Both the position numbers and the translations under genes were made by a program. Source: Pseudomonadota bacterium (GTDB lineage: Bacteria > Pseudomonadota > Alphaproteobacteria > Rhizobiales > Rhizobiaceae). From it: DNA of 21,716 bases. How positions within the stretch are numbered: the stretch's first letter is position 1; every line of letters starts with the position of its first letter. This document shows, piece after piece, positions 1 through 6,972 of this stretch. The notes below the pieces were generated by a model that was not told the origin of the DNA, did no database searches, and worked only from the letters and a program-made list of their open reading frames with translations. The stretch is from contig JAEWOP010000256.1 in NCBI GenBank assembly GCA_023399635.1, positions 1 to 21,716 on the forward strand. Direction: 5' to 3'.

Positions 1-1323
1 GCGCCGACACGCGAACTGGTCAACCAGATCGCGGTCAGCCTGAAGAGCTATGTCCGCGGACTACCGTTGAAGATCAACTCCGTCGTCGGCGGCGCGTCGA
101 TCAACAAGCAGCAGCAACAGCTGGAAAAGGGAACCGATATTCTTGTTGCCACTCCGGGACGTCTGCTCGACCTGATTGCCCGCCGCGCCATCGGATTGAC
201 CACTGTTCGCTATCTGGTGCTCGACGAAGCGGACCAGATGCTCGACCTCGGCTTCATCCACGACCTGCGCAAGATCGCGAAGATGGTCCCGAACAAGCGC
301 CAGACCTTGCTTTTCTCGGCTACCATGCCGAAGGCAATCGCCGATCTTGCTGCCGACTTCCTGAAGGATCCGATCCAGGTTTCGGTGACACCTCCGGGCA
401 AGGCTGCCGATAAGGTGGAGCAATACGTCCACTTCGTCGCCGGCAAGAACGACAAGACGGATCTTTTGAAGAAGTCGCTGACGGAAAATCCGGATGGCCG
501 CGCGATCGTTTTCCTGCGCACCAAGCATACCGCAGAGAAGCTTTCCAAGCACCTTGATCAGGTTGGCTTCAAGGTGGCGTCCATTCATGGCAACAAGAGC
601 CAGGGCCAGCGCGAACGTGCGCTCAAGGCGTTCCGTGATGGTGAGATCCGCGTTCTCGTCGCAACCGACGTTGCTGCCCGCGGCATCGACATCCCAGGCG
701 TGACCCACGTCTTCAACTATGACCTACCGGAAGTTCCCGACGCCTACGTCCACCGCATCGGTCGTACGGCCCGCGCTGGACGCGACGGCATCGCCATCGC
801 CTTCTGCGCAACCGACGAAGCCGGACTTCTGCGCGACATCGAGCGCCTGATGGGCATCGAGATCGCCACAGCTTCAGGCGAACGCCCGGCTGGCATGGCG
901 CGCCCCGCACGTGGCGGCGGCAACAAGCGCGGTGGTTCTGCTTCCCGCCAGGCACGCGGCAATGGCGGCGGTCGTTCCGGCGGCGAAGGCCGTCCGGAGC
1001 GGCGCGAACGTCCTGCCCGCAAGCCGTTCTTTCAGGGCGAAGGCGCACCCCGCGCCCAGGCTGACAACGACCTGACATCCACCTCAGATTTCCGTCCGGC
1101 CAAGAAGCAGTTCGACGGGCCGAAGGGTGATGGCCGTCCGGCCCGCAAGGATCACCGCAAGGGCAATGGTCCCGCAACACATGGTGCGCACGACAGTGCA
1201 AACCAGCGCACCCGCACCGGCCACGGTCGCCCGGCCCAGAAGGGCAGCGGCAACGGTGGTCCGGTCAAGTTTGGTGGCGAATCTGCCGGCGGCCACCAAG
1301 GCCGTACGCGTCGCCCCGCTTAA
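1..1323 (+). CDS. rhlE: DEAD-box ATP-dependent RNA helicase, RhlE type (5' end outside window)
   Basis: RNA helicase that remodels RNA or ribonucleoprotein in the cytoplasm using ATP. The frame is open from base 1 and begins inside motif Ia (PTRELVNQI), so the start codon and Walker A lie upstream; the TTG at 67 is internal. Numbering from base 1, TPGR is near residue 51, the DEAD box at about 75-78 and SAT at about 106-108. The second RecA domain carries VATDVAARGID and HRIGRTARAG. The stretch FIHDLRKI, the HGNKSQGQRERAL block and LLRDIERLMG are typical of RhlE. From about residue 285 the protein becomes a long basic tail rich in Gly, Arg and Lys, which is known in this family as an unstructured RNA-binding extension. 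It ends in TAA at 1321-1323, followed at once by a terminator. The subfamily is fairly secure; the RNA substrate is unknown. Confidence 0.95.
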   Translation, partial: APTRELVNQIAVSLKSYVRGLPLKINSVVGGASINKQQQQLEKGTDILVATPGRLLDLIARRAIGLTTVRYLVLDEADQMLDLGFIHDLRKIAKMVPNKRQTLLFSATMPKAIADLAADFLKDPIQVSVTPPGKAADKVEQYVHFVAGKNDKTDLLKKSLTENPDGRAIVFLRTKHTAEKLSKHLDQVGFKVASIHGNKSQGQRERALKAFRDGEIRVLVATDVAARGIDIPGVTHVFNYDLPEVPDAYVHRIGRTARAGRDGIAIAFCATDEAGLLRDIERLMGIEIATASGERPAGMARPARGGGNKRGGSASRQARGNGGGRSGGEGRPERRERPARKPFFQGEGAPRAQADNDLTSTSDFRPAKKQFDGPKGDGRPARKDHRKGNGPATHGAHDSANQRTRTGHGRPAQKGSGNGGPVKFGGESAGGHQGRTRRPA

Positions 1324-1345
1324 GCAGGCAGTACTAGATCGAAGA

Positions 1346-2251
1346 TCATGCGGCGGGCTCGATGCCCGCCGTTTTCGTTGGAGCCTTACGGTTCACCATA
1401 TAGACGCCGGTGACCACGATCAGCGTGCCGATGATCATCGGAGCCGTCAGCCCTTCGCCAAACAGGAAAAGGGCCTCGATGGCGACGACCGGCGGCATCA
1501 GGTAGATGAGCGAGGCTGCCCGTGAGACCTGCCCTCGCCGGATAAGGTAAAGCAGCAGACCGACTGCACCCATGGAAATACCGAACACTGACCAGCCCAT
1601 CGCGAAGATGGCCTCCCCTGTCCAGTCAAAGCGCAAGTCTTCCAGGATCAACGCCATTGGCAGGGTGACCAGGAAGGCCCCGATGAACTGAAGGACGGCG
1701 ATCGTCAGAAGATCGCCATGCTGCAGGTTCTGCTTCTGATAGAGCGTGCCATAAGTGACGGAGAACATGGCCGCAAGGTTGATCAGGATCGGCAAGCCGA
1801 GCCCGACAAGCCCCTGCTCCAGCGTGTCGAGAAGCTGCGGCGAGATAGCGATCATGATGCCAGCAAAGCCGATCACGATGCCGGCTTTCTGCAAAGGACG
1901 AAGCCGCTCGCCGATAAGGAAGGGCGCGGCCAGCGCCGTCAGCAGCGGCTGCAGGCCCGCAATGATGCCCGAGAGCCCTGCTGGAACACCCTGCCCGATC
2001 GCCCACCACACACCTGCCAAGTAAAGCCCATGAAGGAAGACGCCTGATACGATGCCGTGCCAGATGGCCGCGCGTTGGCGGGGCCAACTGGCACCAACGG
2101 CAAGGCAAAGAACGGTGAAGGCGATCGCCGCGAGCGCATGACGGGCGGTCATGAAGGTCAGCGGATCCGCATGAGCGACCGCAAATTTAGCGACCAGCCA
2201 GCCGGTGGACCAGAGAAGGACGAAGAGGGCCGGAGCCAGTCGATCGAGCAT
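1346..2251 (-). CDS. EamA/DMT-family inner-membrane permease
   Basis: Predicted drug/metabolite-transporter superfamily permease in the cytoplasmic membrane; the substrate cannot be read from sequence. The 301 residues match the usual family length of about 290-300 and show roughly ten hydrophobic segments in two EamA repeats. The first starts at LFVLLWSTGWLVAKFAV near the N-terminus; the second contains GLGLPILINLAAMFSVTYGTL and ends in PMIIGTLIVVTGVYMV. I chose the ATG at 2251 because the first membrane segment begins a few residues later. An in-frame ATG at 2350 would add 33 residues without membrane or domain character. The gene converges on the helicase and is divergent from the ATP-grasp operon. 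It stands alone, with no regulator beside it. Confidence 0.87.
   Translation of the reverse strand: MLDRLAPALFVLLWSTGWLVAKFAVAHADPLTFMTARHALAAIAFTVLCLAVGASWPRQRAAIWHGIVSGVFLHGLYLAGVWWAIGQGVPAGLSGIIAGLQPLLTALAAPFLIGERLRPLQKAGIVIGFAGIMIAISPQLLDTLEQGLVGLGLPILINLAAMFSVTYGTLYQKQNLQHGDLLTIAVLQFIGAFLVTLPMALILEDLRFDWTGEAIFAMGWSVFGISMGAVGLLLYLIRRGQVSRAASLIYLMPPVVAIEALFLFGEGLTAPMIIGTLIVVTGVYMVNRKAPTKTAGIEPAA
1351..1375 (+). terminator. Rho-independent terminator of the helicase gene
   Basis: Perfect 8-bp GC-rich stem (1351-1358 with 1364-1371) around a 5-nt loop, followed by TTTT at 1372-1375. It points downstream of the helicase stop and lies entirely inside the last codons of the convergent permease gene, so one stretch serves both as coding sequence and as terminator. 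The minus-strand reading has no T tract after the stem. Confidence 0.8.
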
Positions 2252-2558
2252 GTCAGGGGTCCGGCATTTGGTCAGCAGAGAAACAAGCTTCGTAGACAGC
2301 CCCCGGCTTGGCGTCAAAGCAGAAAAACTCACAGGTTCGGTCAATCGCACTGATGACCTGCCCGCGGAGCGATTGCCGCATCTCCAGCCTGAACACGCAA
2401 GGCAAGCTCAAATTCTGAGCAGCGCAACAAGCATGCGGTGAAGCGATCGCCTGGTGTGGAGCCTCTGCCGCACCACCACAAGCGCCAACGCAACTAGCAT
2501 GGTTCTTGCATTACCATTCGGCTTGTATTCATATGACTTGCAAGGGAGGTACGCAGTA
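2252..2558. other. Divergent intergenic region between permease and ATP-grasp operon
   Basis: About 307 bp without a supportable gene. It must carry the promoters of the minus-strand permease and the plus-strand ATP-grasp operon. An AT-richer patch at about 2505-2540 contains TTGCAT and TATTCATATG elements that could form part of a promoter, but spacing and match are poor, so no promoter is called. The last 15 bases hold the ribosome-binding site listed separately. No repeat or strong palindrome was seen. Confidence 0.4.
2544..2549 (+). promoter_or_regulatory. Ribosome-binding site that fixes a TTG start
   Basis: GGGAGG at 2544-2549 is a near-perfect Shine-Dalgarno sequence, 9 nt before a TTG at 2559. 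The next ATG at 2574 is 24 nt away, too far. A GTG at 2454 would put this sequence inside the coding region behind a 35-residue leader of low quality. The site therefore argues for TTG. Confidence 0.7.
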
Positions 2559-3968
2559 TTGGCATTCGATGAAATGGTGACTGCGAACGGCGATCCACGA
2601 CCGCCTTATCGGGACTACAGCGCTTGGTATGCGGCTCAGAATCCTGCCCATCTCCTTCAGAAAACCAGGGACGCCGAGAACATCTTCCGCAAGACGGGCA
2701 TTACCTTCGCCGTCTACGGTCATGCCGACAGCTCCGAGAAACTGATCCCCTTCGATATCATCCCGCGCATCATCTCGGCCCGCGAATGGCGGCGCCTCGC
2801 CCAAGGCATCGAACAGCGGGTACTGGCGCTCAATGCCTTCCTCGAGGACATCTACCACAAGCAGGAAATCATCCGGGCTGGCCGCATTCCGCGCGAACTG
2901 ATCGAGAAGAATGTTGCCTTCCTGCCCGAGATGATCGGGTTCCGGCCGCCCGGCGGCGTCTACACCCATATCGTCGGCACCGACATCGTGCGGACCGGCG
3001 AGGACCAGTTCTACGTGCTTGAAGACAATGCCCGCACACCCTCTGGCGTTTCCTACATGCTGGAGAACCGGGAAACCATGATGCAGATGTTTCCCGAGCT
3101 TTTCACGCTGAACCGCGTGAGGCGCGTCGAGGACTATCCCAATCTGCTGCGCCAGTCGCTCGCCTCGCTTGCACCAAGCGGCTGTGCAGGCAGGCCCCGC
3201 GTCGCCGTCCTGACGCCAGGGATCTACAACTCCGCCTATTACGAGCATGCCTTCCTTGCAGACACCATGGGCGTGGAACTGGTGGAAGGAGCGGATCTTC
3301 GGGTGATCGACGGGCGCGTGAAGATGCGCACCACCCGCGGCTATGAGGCAATCGATGTGCTCTACCGCCGTGTCGATGATGATTTTCTTGATCCTCTGAC
3401 GTTCCGACCAGAATCAGCGCTTGGCGTGCCGGGCATCATGGATGTCTATCGCGCCGGCAACATCACGATCGCCAACGCCCCGGGGACCGGGATCGCCGAC
3501 GACAAGGCCATCTACTCCTACATGCCGGAAATCGTTGAATTCTACACGGGCCGCAAGCCCATGCTGGAGAACGTCCCCACCTGGCGCTGTTCGGAATCAG
3601 CCAGTCTGGCCTATGTGCTGGAACACCTGGAAGAGCTCGTGGTGAAGGAAGTGCACGGCTCCGGCGGCTATGGAATGCTGGTTGGGCCGACTGCCACAAA
3701 GAAGGAGCGAGCGCTTTTTGCCGACAAGCTGAAGGCCCGGCCGGCAAACTACATCGCCCAGCCGACGCTGTCGCTTTCAACCGTCCCGATCTTCGTCAAC
3801 AAGGGGATCGCGCCGCGGCATGTGGACCTGAGGCCCTATGTGCTGGTTTCCGACACGGTGAAGATCATCCCCGGCGGCCTGACCCGCGTGGCGCTGAAGC
3901 AGGGCTCGCTGGTGGTCAATTCCAGCCAGGGCGGCGGCACCAAGGACACCTGGGTTCTGGAGGACTGA
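2559..3968 (+). CDS. Circularly permuted ATP-grasp protein (DUF404/DUF407 type)
   Basis: Member of the circularly permuted ATP-grasp group, expected to form an amide or peptide-like bond with ATP; the substrate is unknown. With the TTG start the protein has 469 residues, the usual length of about 470. Recognisable blocks are PRPPYRDYSAWY near the N-terminus, LEDNARTPSGVSYMLENR at about 153-170 (the family hallmark), a DDKAIYSYMPEIVEFY block, the glycine-rich nucleotide-binding stretch VVKEVHGSGGYGMLVGP and RHVDLRPYVL. It is the first gene of a tight operon: 3 bp separate its TGA from the alpha-E gene, and the transglutaminase-like gene follows. Comparative genomics of amidoligases links this trio to making or trimming small peptides or peptide tags, often with the Anbu peptidase. 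The family call is strong; the reaction is inference. Confidence 0.92.
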   Translation: MAFDEMVTANGDPRPPYRDYSAWYAAQNPAHLLQKTRDAENIFRKTGITFAVYGHADSSEKLIPFDIIPRIISAREWRRLAQGIEQRVLALNAFLEDIYHKQEIIRAGRIPRELIEKNVAFLPEMIGFRPPGGVYTHIVGTDIVRTGEDQFYVLEDNARTPSGVSYMLENRETMMQMFPELFTLNRVRRVEDYPNLLRQSLASLAPSGCAGRPRVAVLTPGIYNSAYYEHAFLADTMGVELVEGADLRVIDGRVKMRTTRGYEAIDVLYRRVDDDFLDPLTFRPESALGVPGIMDVYRAGNITIANAPGTGIADDKAIYSYMPEIVEFYTGRKPMLENVPTWRCSESASLAYVLEHLEELVVKEVHGSGGYGMLVGPTATKKERALFADKLKARPANYIAQPTLSLSTVPIFVNKGIAPRHVDLRPYVLVSDTVKIIPGGLTRVALKQGSLVVNSSQGGGTKDTWVLED

Positions 3969-3971
3969 GCG

Positions 3972-4916
3972 ATGCTTCTGGGAAGAACCGCCAATGGCCT
4001 CTACTGGATGTTTCGCTACATCGAGCGCGCCGAAAACATTGCCCGGCTGGTGGACGCAGGTCTGCGCGTCTCCCTCACCCGTCCCGACAGCGGCGACCAT
4101 GACTGGGAAGGAGTGCTGCAGAGCGCCGGAGCCCGCCAGGCCTATGCCGAGGTCCATACCGCCGTAACATCGGCAGACGCGATCGACTATCTTCTGCGCG
4201 ACCGGCACAATCCGTCGAGCGTGATGTCGTGTATCGACGCCGCGCGCAACAATGCCCGAATGGTGCGCACCGCACTCACCCGGGAAACCTGGGAGGCCAC
4301 CAACGAGTGCTGGATCGACCTCAAGGCCCGGCTGGAGCGAACGCCAAAGGCCGCCGACCTGCCGGAACTGATCGACGTGATCAAGCAACGCTGCGGCCTC
4401 ATCCGCGGCGCCTTTCATGGCTCGATGCTGAGGAACGACATCTACAACTTCTCGCGCATCGGCACCTTCATCGAGCGCGCAGACAACACCAGCCGCATTC
4501 TCGACGTGAAATACTACGTCCTCCTGCCGGCCGTGAGCCAGGTCGGCTCGTCGCTTGACAACATGCAGTGGGAATCGATCCTGCGCTCCGTTTCCGCCCA
4601 CCGCTCCTACGGTTGGGTCTATGATGGCGATCATCGGCCGTCCAACATCGCCGATTTCCTGATCCTCAACGGGCGCATGCCGCGCTCGCTCGCCTATAGC
4701 TACGGCAAGATCGTCAGCAACCTGCATTATCTGGAACGCGAGTATGGCCAACGCCCTGCCGCGATCGACACGGCCGAGACGATCAACGCCATGCTCACCC
4801 GCGGCTCCATCGCGGACATCATGGACCACGGACTGCACGAATTCCTCGAAGAGTTCATCACCCGCAACAACCAGCTGAACATGGACATCTCAGAAGGCTA
4901 CCGCTTCAATCAGTAG
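3972..4916 (+). CDS. Alpha-E domain protein (DUF403)
   Basis: All-helical protein of 314 residues, the usual family length, with no established enzyme activity. It begins MLLGRTANGLYWMFRYIERAENIARLVD, the characteristic N-terminus of the family, and repeats a similar motif in the middle (SRIGTFIERADNTSRILDVKYYVLL). Both copies carry IERA(E/D)N followed by R(L/I)(V/L)D, which suggests an internal duplication of a helical unit. A third region with FLILNGRMPRSLAYS precedes the C-terminal helices. It is translationally linked to the ATP-grasp gene (3-bp gap) and 15 bp from the transglutaminase-like gene. Its near-constant company with these two genes in bacteria suggests a partner or scaffold of the ATP-grasp enzyme. 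That role is inferred from context. Confidence 0.93.
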   Translation: MLLGRTANGLYWMFRYIERAENIARLVDAGLRVSLTRPDSGDHDWEGVLQSAGARQAYAEVHTAVTSADAIDYLLRDRHNPSSVMSCIDAARNNARMVRTALTRETWEATNECWIDLKARLERTPKAADLPELIDVIKQRCGLIRGAFHGSMLRNDIYNFSRIGTFIERADNTSRILDVKYYVLLPAVSQVGSSLDNMQWESILRSVSAHRSYGWVYDGDHRPSNIADFLILNGRMPRSLAYSYGKIVSNLHYLEREYGQRPAAIDTAETINAMLTRGSIADIMDHGLHEFLEEFITRNNQLNMDISEGYRFNQ

Positions 4917-4931
4917 TAGGACGACAGGCTC

Positions 4932-5759
4932 ATGCGGCTGACCATCACGCACTCGACTCAGTACCTCTACGACCAGCCGGTGGCTTACATCTTGCAGCGC
5001 CTGCGGCTGACGCCGGTGGACGGGCCCACGCAACGGGTCCACAACTGGTCGATAGCAGTCGACGGCGCGACCACCGAAACCGGCTATTTCGACCAGTTCG
5101 GCAACCGCGTGGAGCTGGTTTCGGCTGAAGGAGCGGAGCACCTGATCCGTATCGTGGCGAGCGGCGAGGTGGAGACGCTGAGCGCTTCCGGCGTCTACGG
5201 CCCGCACCAGGGTTTCTGTCCTCTTTGGCTGTTTCTGCGCGAAACGCCGCGGACGGCGCCGGGCAAGCGACTGCGCGAACTGGCCCAAGCCCTGCCGGCT
5301 GACGATCCGCTCCAGAAAATGCACGCGCTGATGAACGCGACCCATAGCGAGGTCGCTTATGTGACAGGCTCCACCGGGATAGAAACCACCGCAGAGCAGG
5401 CGCTCGAGGCAAAGCGCGGCGTCTGCCAGGATCACGCGCACATCATGATCAGCGTGGCACGGCTTCTTGGAATTCCTGCCCGATACGTTTCCGGATATCT
5501 TCTCATGGAGGGTGTGGCGGAACAGACGGCCACCCATGCCTGGGCCGAGGTTCATTTGTCGGGCCTTGGCTGGGTGGGTTTCGATGCTGCCAACAACATC
5601 TGCCCCGACGAACGTTATGTCCGTCTAGCGACCGGCCTATGCTACCGTGACGCCGCCCCGGTTTCGGGCATGCGCATCGGGTGGGCGGGTGAAAACCTTC
5701 ACGTGGCCGTCACGGTGGAGCCGACCAGAACTCAACAGCAAAGCCAGAGTCAGAGTTGA
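4932..5759 (+). CDS. Transglutaminase-like cysteine peptidase/transferase with bacterial N-terminal domain
   Basis: 275 residues. Residues 1-80 form the bacterial transglutaminase N-terminal beta domain (begins MRLTITHSTQYLYDQPV). The core carries an intact Cys-His-Asp triad: Cys165 in KRGVCQDHAH, His202 in ATHAWAEVHL and Asp218 in GWVGFDAAN. No signal peptide or membrane segment is visible, so it probably acts in the cytoplasm like its operon partners. In this family the fold more often cleaves than cross-links peptides. Beside an ATP-grasp ligase it may hydrolyse or transfer the product. The short C-terminal tail is a Gln/Ser run. It is the last gene of the operon; no peptidase gene follows on the same strand. 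Confidence 0.92.
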   Translation: MRLTITHSTQYLYDQPVAYILQRLRLTPVDGPTQRVHNWSIAVDGATTETGYFDQFGNRVELVSAEGAEHLIRIVASGEVETLSASGVYGPHQGFCPLWLFLRETPRTAPGKRLRELAQALPADDPLQKMHALMNATHSEVAYVTGSTGIETTAEQALEAKRGVCQDHAHIMISVARLLGIPARYVSGYLLMEGVAEQTATHAWAEVHLSGLGWVGFDAANNICPDERYVRLATGLCYRDAAPVSGMRIGWAGENLHVAVTVEPTRTQQQSQSQS

Positions 5760-5791
5760 GCTCAAACGCAGCGACGCGTGGCGAAGAGCGA

Positions 5792-6118
5792 TTATTCAGC
5801 AGCCAAGGATACGTCTTGCATCTGGCGCAAACGCTGGCGCAGTGTGTTGTAGGCCGCCTGCATCATGTCCATGTCCTGAAGGTAGCTCACGCCGGCAAGC
5901 GCCATCATCAAATCACCGACCGACGCATCAACCGTCCCCGGCTGGCGCTGAACGCTCTCGTCGATGAGCTCGCGGGCCATAGCCTCCGTTCCGCCAAGGG
6001 CTTGATGAAGGGCAAGAGACGCCCGTAGCATTTGTTGGCGGAATTCCTCCGTGGTGATCGGCGCTCCGTCGGGCTGCGCGTGAAAGATCTGGACGGCGCG
6101 GTTCTGGATTTCACTCAT
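5792..6118 (-). CDS. Small helical protein of unknown function
   Basis: I do not recognise this family. The product is 108 residues, predicted mostly helical and amphipathic (begins MSEIQNRAV; contains LRASLALHQALGG and LQDMDMMQAAYNTLRQRLRQM), with no cysteines, no signal peptide and no membrane segment. The ATG at 6118 is preferred over an in-frame TTG at 6136; neither has a clear Shine-Dalgarno sequence. It converges on the transglutaminase-like gene with a 32-bp gap and is divergent from the J-domain-like gene. Amino-acid composition and helical periodicity look like a real protein. Function is unknown. Confidence 0.6.
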   Translation of the reverse strand: MSEIQNRAVQIFHAQPDGAPITTEEFRQQMLRASLALHQALGGTEAMARELIDESVQRQPGTVDASVGDLMMALAGVSYLQDMDMMQAAYNTLRQRLRQMQDVSLAAE

Positions 6119-6294
6119 GACGACACTGCTCGACAACTTGGAAGATCTTGACCCTAAGGCGGGTAATTTGAGACCGGTTAAACATGCCGCTACAAGTATT
6201 CACAGGTAAAAAGCTTGGGGTGTGCCGCAGAAACTGTGAACGGCAAGCCCGGCGCCACCTTGGCATGCTTGAACTTGCCTGATCAGGAGGCGCG

Positions 6295-6774
6295 ATGCTG
6301 TTCGGGCAATCGGTATTTCAGTCGGTTCTGACGCGGCTGGACGAAGAGGCGAAAGAGGGAGACCCGCGCGTAGAGCTTCCCGGCTTTCGCGTGACCGGCC
6401 TCAACTCAGGATTTGTCTCGGCCACCGAAGAGACGACGGCTATGGGCCACATGGGCGTGAGCGAGGCCTATCTGGACCTGCTTGCCGACGCACCGCCACC
6501 ACCTGAACCAGAGCCTCCCGTCGACGCGGCGCCACAGGAGCTGCAGATCCCCGAGCGATTGCTGCGCCTCAGCGAGACAGAGATCGCGGCCGATCTTGCT
6601 TTGGGGCCGGACGAGACTGCCGAAACACTGGCGGAAAAGCGGCGTCGCTTCGCCAAAGACAATCACCCCGATCTTGTGCCGGAGATCTTCCGAAATCAGG
6701 CGACGCTGAGGATGAAGACGGCCAACCTGTTGATCGATCGCGCGATTCGCGACCTCTACTGGCGCTCTTCCTGA
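6295..6774 (+). CDS. Small protein with a C-terminal J-domain-like region
   Basis: 159 residues with a strong ribosome-binding site (AGGAGG at 6285-6290). The N-terminal 65 residues are of unknown type. A proline-rich linker (residues 67-80, PPPPEPEPP) follows, then a C-terminal segment from about 83. That segment resembles a minimal J domain: a helix at 95-103, a basic helix at 111-121 (LAEKRRRFAKD), His-Pro-Asp at 124-126 and a last helix at about 138-154 (LRMKTANLLIDRAIRDL). HPD is the DnaK-stimulating motif of J proteins. The unusual point is that the J region is at the C-terminus and there are no zinc or substrate-binding domains. The stop overlaps the convergent gene by 19 bp. A DnaK-linked role is inferred. 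Confidence 0.75.
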   Translation: MLFGQSVFQSVLTRLDEEAKEGDPRVELPGFRVTGLNSGFVSATEETTAMGHMGVSEAYLDLLADAPPPPEPEPPVDAAPQELQIPERLLRLSETEIAADLALGPDETAETLAEKRRRFAKDNHPDLVPEIFRNQATLRMKTANLLIDRAIRDLYWRSS

Positions 6775-6968
6775 TCTGCCGGCCGACTTGGCCTCCGGCT
6801 GAACTCGTAGAATAGCTTGTAGGCAGCATAGGCCCCAGCGCCTCCTACGATCGTACCCCAGAAGGGCTCACCACTGTAGAACTCAAAGAACGCCCAGGCA
6901 GCACAGATGCCGACGATCAACAGGCGAGCCCAAAGCGGCTTGTAGAAGGGGTGGTCGATATCGATCAT
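6756..6968 (-). CDS. Small conserved inner-membrane protein, two membrane segments
   Basis: 70 residues beginning MIDIDHPFYKPLW, followed by two hydrophobic stretches (about 14-30, LLIVGICAAWAFFEFY, and about 36-52, GTIVGGAGAYAAYKLFY) and a short charged tail. I recall similar short proteins as conserved hypotheticals in rhizobia. Its ATG at 6968 is only 4 bp beyond the stop of the ROK gene on the same strand, and a GGGAG ribosome-binding site lies inside the end of that gene, so the two are probably co-transcribed. A longer frame reaching back to 7085 only overlaps the ROK gene. Function is unknown; it may be a membrane partner of nearby transport or simply a read-through passenger. Confidence 0.8.
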   Translation of the reverse strand: MIDIDHPFYKPLWARLLIVGICAAWAFFEFYSGEPFWGTIVGGAGAYAAYKLFYEFSRRPSRPADQEERQ

Positions 6969-6972
6969 ACAG

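Noticed and set aside
3777..4838. A 353-codon minus-strand frame opposite the ATP-grasp and alpha-E genes
   Set aside because: Shadow of conserved plus-strand genes; no domain and no ribosome-binding site.
6278..6287. CCTGATCAGG palindrome overlapping the ribosome-binding site of the J-like gene
   Set aside because: Only 10 bp and half of it is the ribosome-binding site; not distinguishable from chance.
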